NCBI GenBank assembly: GCA_036924285.1
Contig: JAYKYS010000024.1
Coordinates: forward strand, 124,001 to 188,000
Source: Asterella californica
Lineage: Eukaryota > Streptophyta > Marchantiopsida > Marchantiales > Aytoniaceae
Direction: 5' to 3'
Length of the DNA: 64,000 nucleotides
Below the pieces are notes generated by a model, which made no database searches, was not told the origin of the DNA, and worked only from the letters and a program-made list of their open reading frames with translations. Of this stretch, positions 63,443 to 64,000 are shown piece by piece. The position numbers and the translations under genes are program-made. Numbering within the stretch: position 1 is the stretch's first letter; each line of letters begins with the position of its first letter.

Positions 63443-64000
63443 CTACACCTTATCTACAACAAAAGGACCAAAATATCGCGGAAGAAACTTCTTCCTAGCC
63501 CTCTTGAACCTGATAGCATCATACAACATTACCCAATCCTCGACTTGAAAAGGTTTTACCTCCTTCTTGCCCAATCGTTTGTCGTAACTCTTCTTTTGAT
63601 ACGCTTGAGCTCGTTCCATCCGGATCATTGCTACCGCTCGGATCTCTTCCAACTCCATGAGTTGCTCCCTTCTTGATCTGACCACGTCTTCTCCTCTCGA
63701 CCTCTTCAACTTTCGTTGAATAGTTTGAAAAGTATCCAATTCGAATTGGATCGGCAACTTGGACTCCACTCCATAAACCAGTCGAAATGGAGAGTACCCA
63801 GTAGAAGTCTTTGTTGTCGTTCGGTACTCCCATAAGATGGCATGTAGCCTCTTATCCCAAGTATGTTTCGCAATCTCAACACCAGCATCTTTGGCGAGCA
63901 TCATACAAAGTGTAAGATTGGTCTTCTCCGCAAGACCATTAGCATTTGGTTTGTATGAGGTTGTTACTCGTGGCTTGATAGAAAAGTGTTGTAGCATAGC
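63443..64000 (-). CDS. Element D integrase C-terminal part (runs off window)
   Basis: Open from the window edge: catalytic Glu region NANGLAEKTN, then RTTTKTSTGYSPFRLVYG, a helical Arg/Glu region and the GPY/F module (RYFGPFVV). It stops with TAG at 63443. The same frame then runs another 17 or so codons to a second stop, so the TAG may be a recent nonsense change at a Gln codon that trims the end. No chromodomain is seen. The 5' remainder of pol is outside the window. Confidence 0.85.
   Translation of the reverse strand, partial: AMLQHFSIKPRVTTSYKPNANGLAEKTNLTLCMMLAKDAGVEIAKHTWDKRLHAILWEYRTTTKTSTGYSPFRLVYGVESKLPIQFELDTFQTIQRKLKRSRGEDVVRSRREQLMELEEIRAVAMIRMERAQAYQKKSYDKRLGKKEVKPFQVEDWVMLYDAIRFKRARKKFLPRYFGPFVVDKV

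Larger units (their letters stand above)
62184..64000 (-). mobile_element. Element D: 3' part of another Ty3/gypsy element
   Basis: Minus-strand element with its 3' LTR at 62184-63304, polypurine tract at about 63305-63318 and integrase end at 63443-64000. The rest is off the right edge. Its LTR start TGTAACGACC resembles that of many plant Ty3 elements. It is inserted in the 3' LTR of C, so it is the youngest of the nested set on this side. Confidence 0.85.

Overview
The window is plant-type repetitive DNA made almost entirely of Ty3/gypsy LTR retrotransposons. I see no host gene, tRNA, rRNA or CRISPR array. The evidence for a green-plant (streptophyte) genome is a primer-binding site complementary to plant tRNA-Asp, long LTRs with TATA boxes, nested insertions, and gag/protease/RT/RNase H/integrase proteins of plant Ty3 type. 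The families are not the familiar angiosperm ones, so an early-diverging streptophyte (charophyte alga, bryophyte) is my weak preference.

Left two thirds (1-46631): a head-to-tail array on the minus strand. The repeat unit is 13,878 bp (1724-15601) or 14,002 bp (15602-29603 and 29604-43605). Each unit joins two unrelated Ty3 modules. Module A carries ORF1, a three-knuckle gag, protease, and RT/RNase H/integrase, all in one frame. Module B carries a gag-protease of about 814 aa and an RT/RNase H ORF in another frame, with no integrase. Between them lie a non-coding spacer with about 182-bp degenerate and 157-bp tandem repeats, and an unrecognised 860-bp segment. Inner A copies keep only the last 156 bp of their LTR. 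Only the right-most copy (A3) has a complete 5' LTR (43450-46631). Units differ by a few transitions and a 124-bp frameshifting duplication, so amplification was recent and at DNA level.

Right third: a decayed relative of module B (about 46632-48975, minus) is interrupted by element C (plus, LTR from 48976). C is a decayed cousin of A with 3.2-kb LTRs. Its 3' LTR is in turn interrupted at 62184 by element D (minus), of which the 3' LTR and the integrase end are visible.

Two features unite A and C and are the most interesting things here. (1) The protease and RT reading frames are contiguous and separated in both families by UAG-CAA-UCA, which matches the tobamovirus-type leaky-stop consensus, so pol is probably made by readthrough. 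(2) The LTR U3 of both families carries a long ORF (about 530-610 aa, conserved globular N-terminus and coiled-coil C-terminus) just upstream of the TATA box. It would therefore sit at the 3' end of the genomic RNA, an arrangement like retroviral U3-encoded accessory genes.
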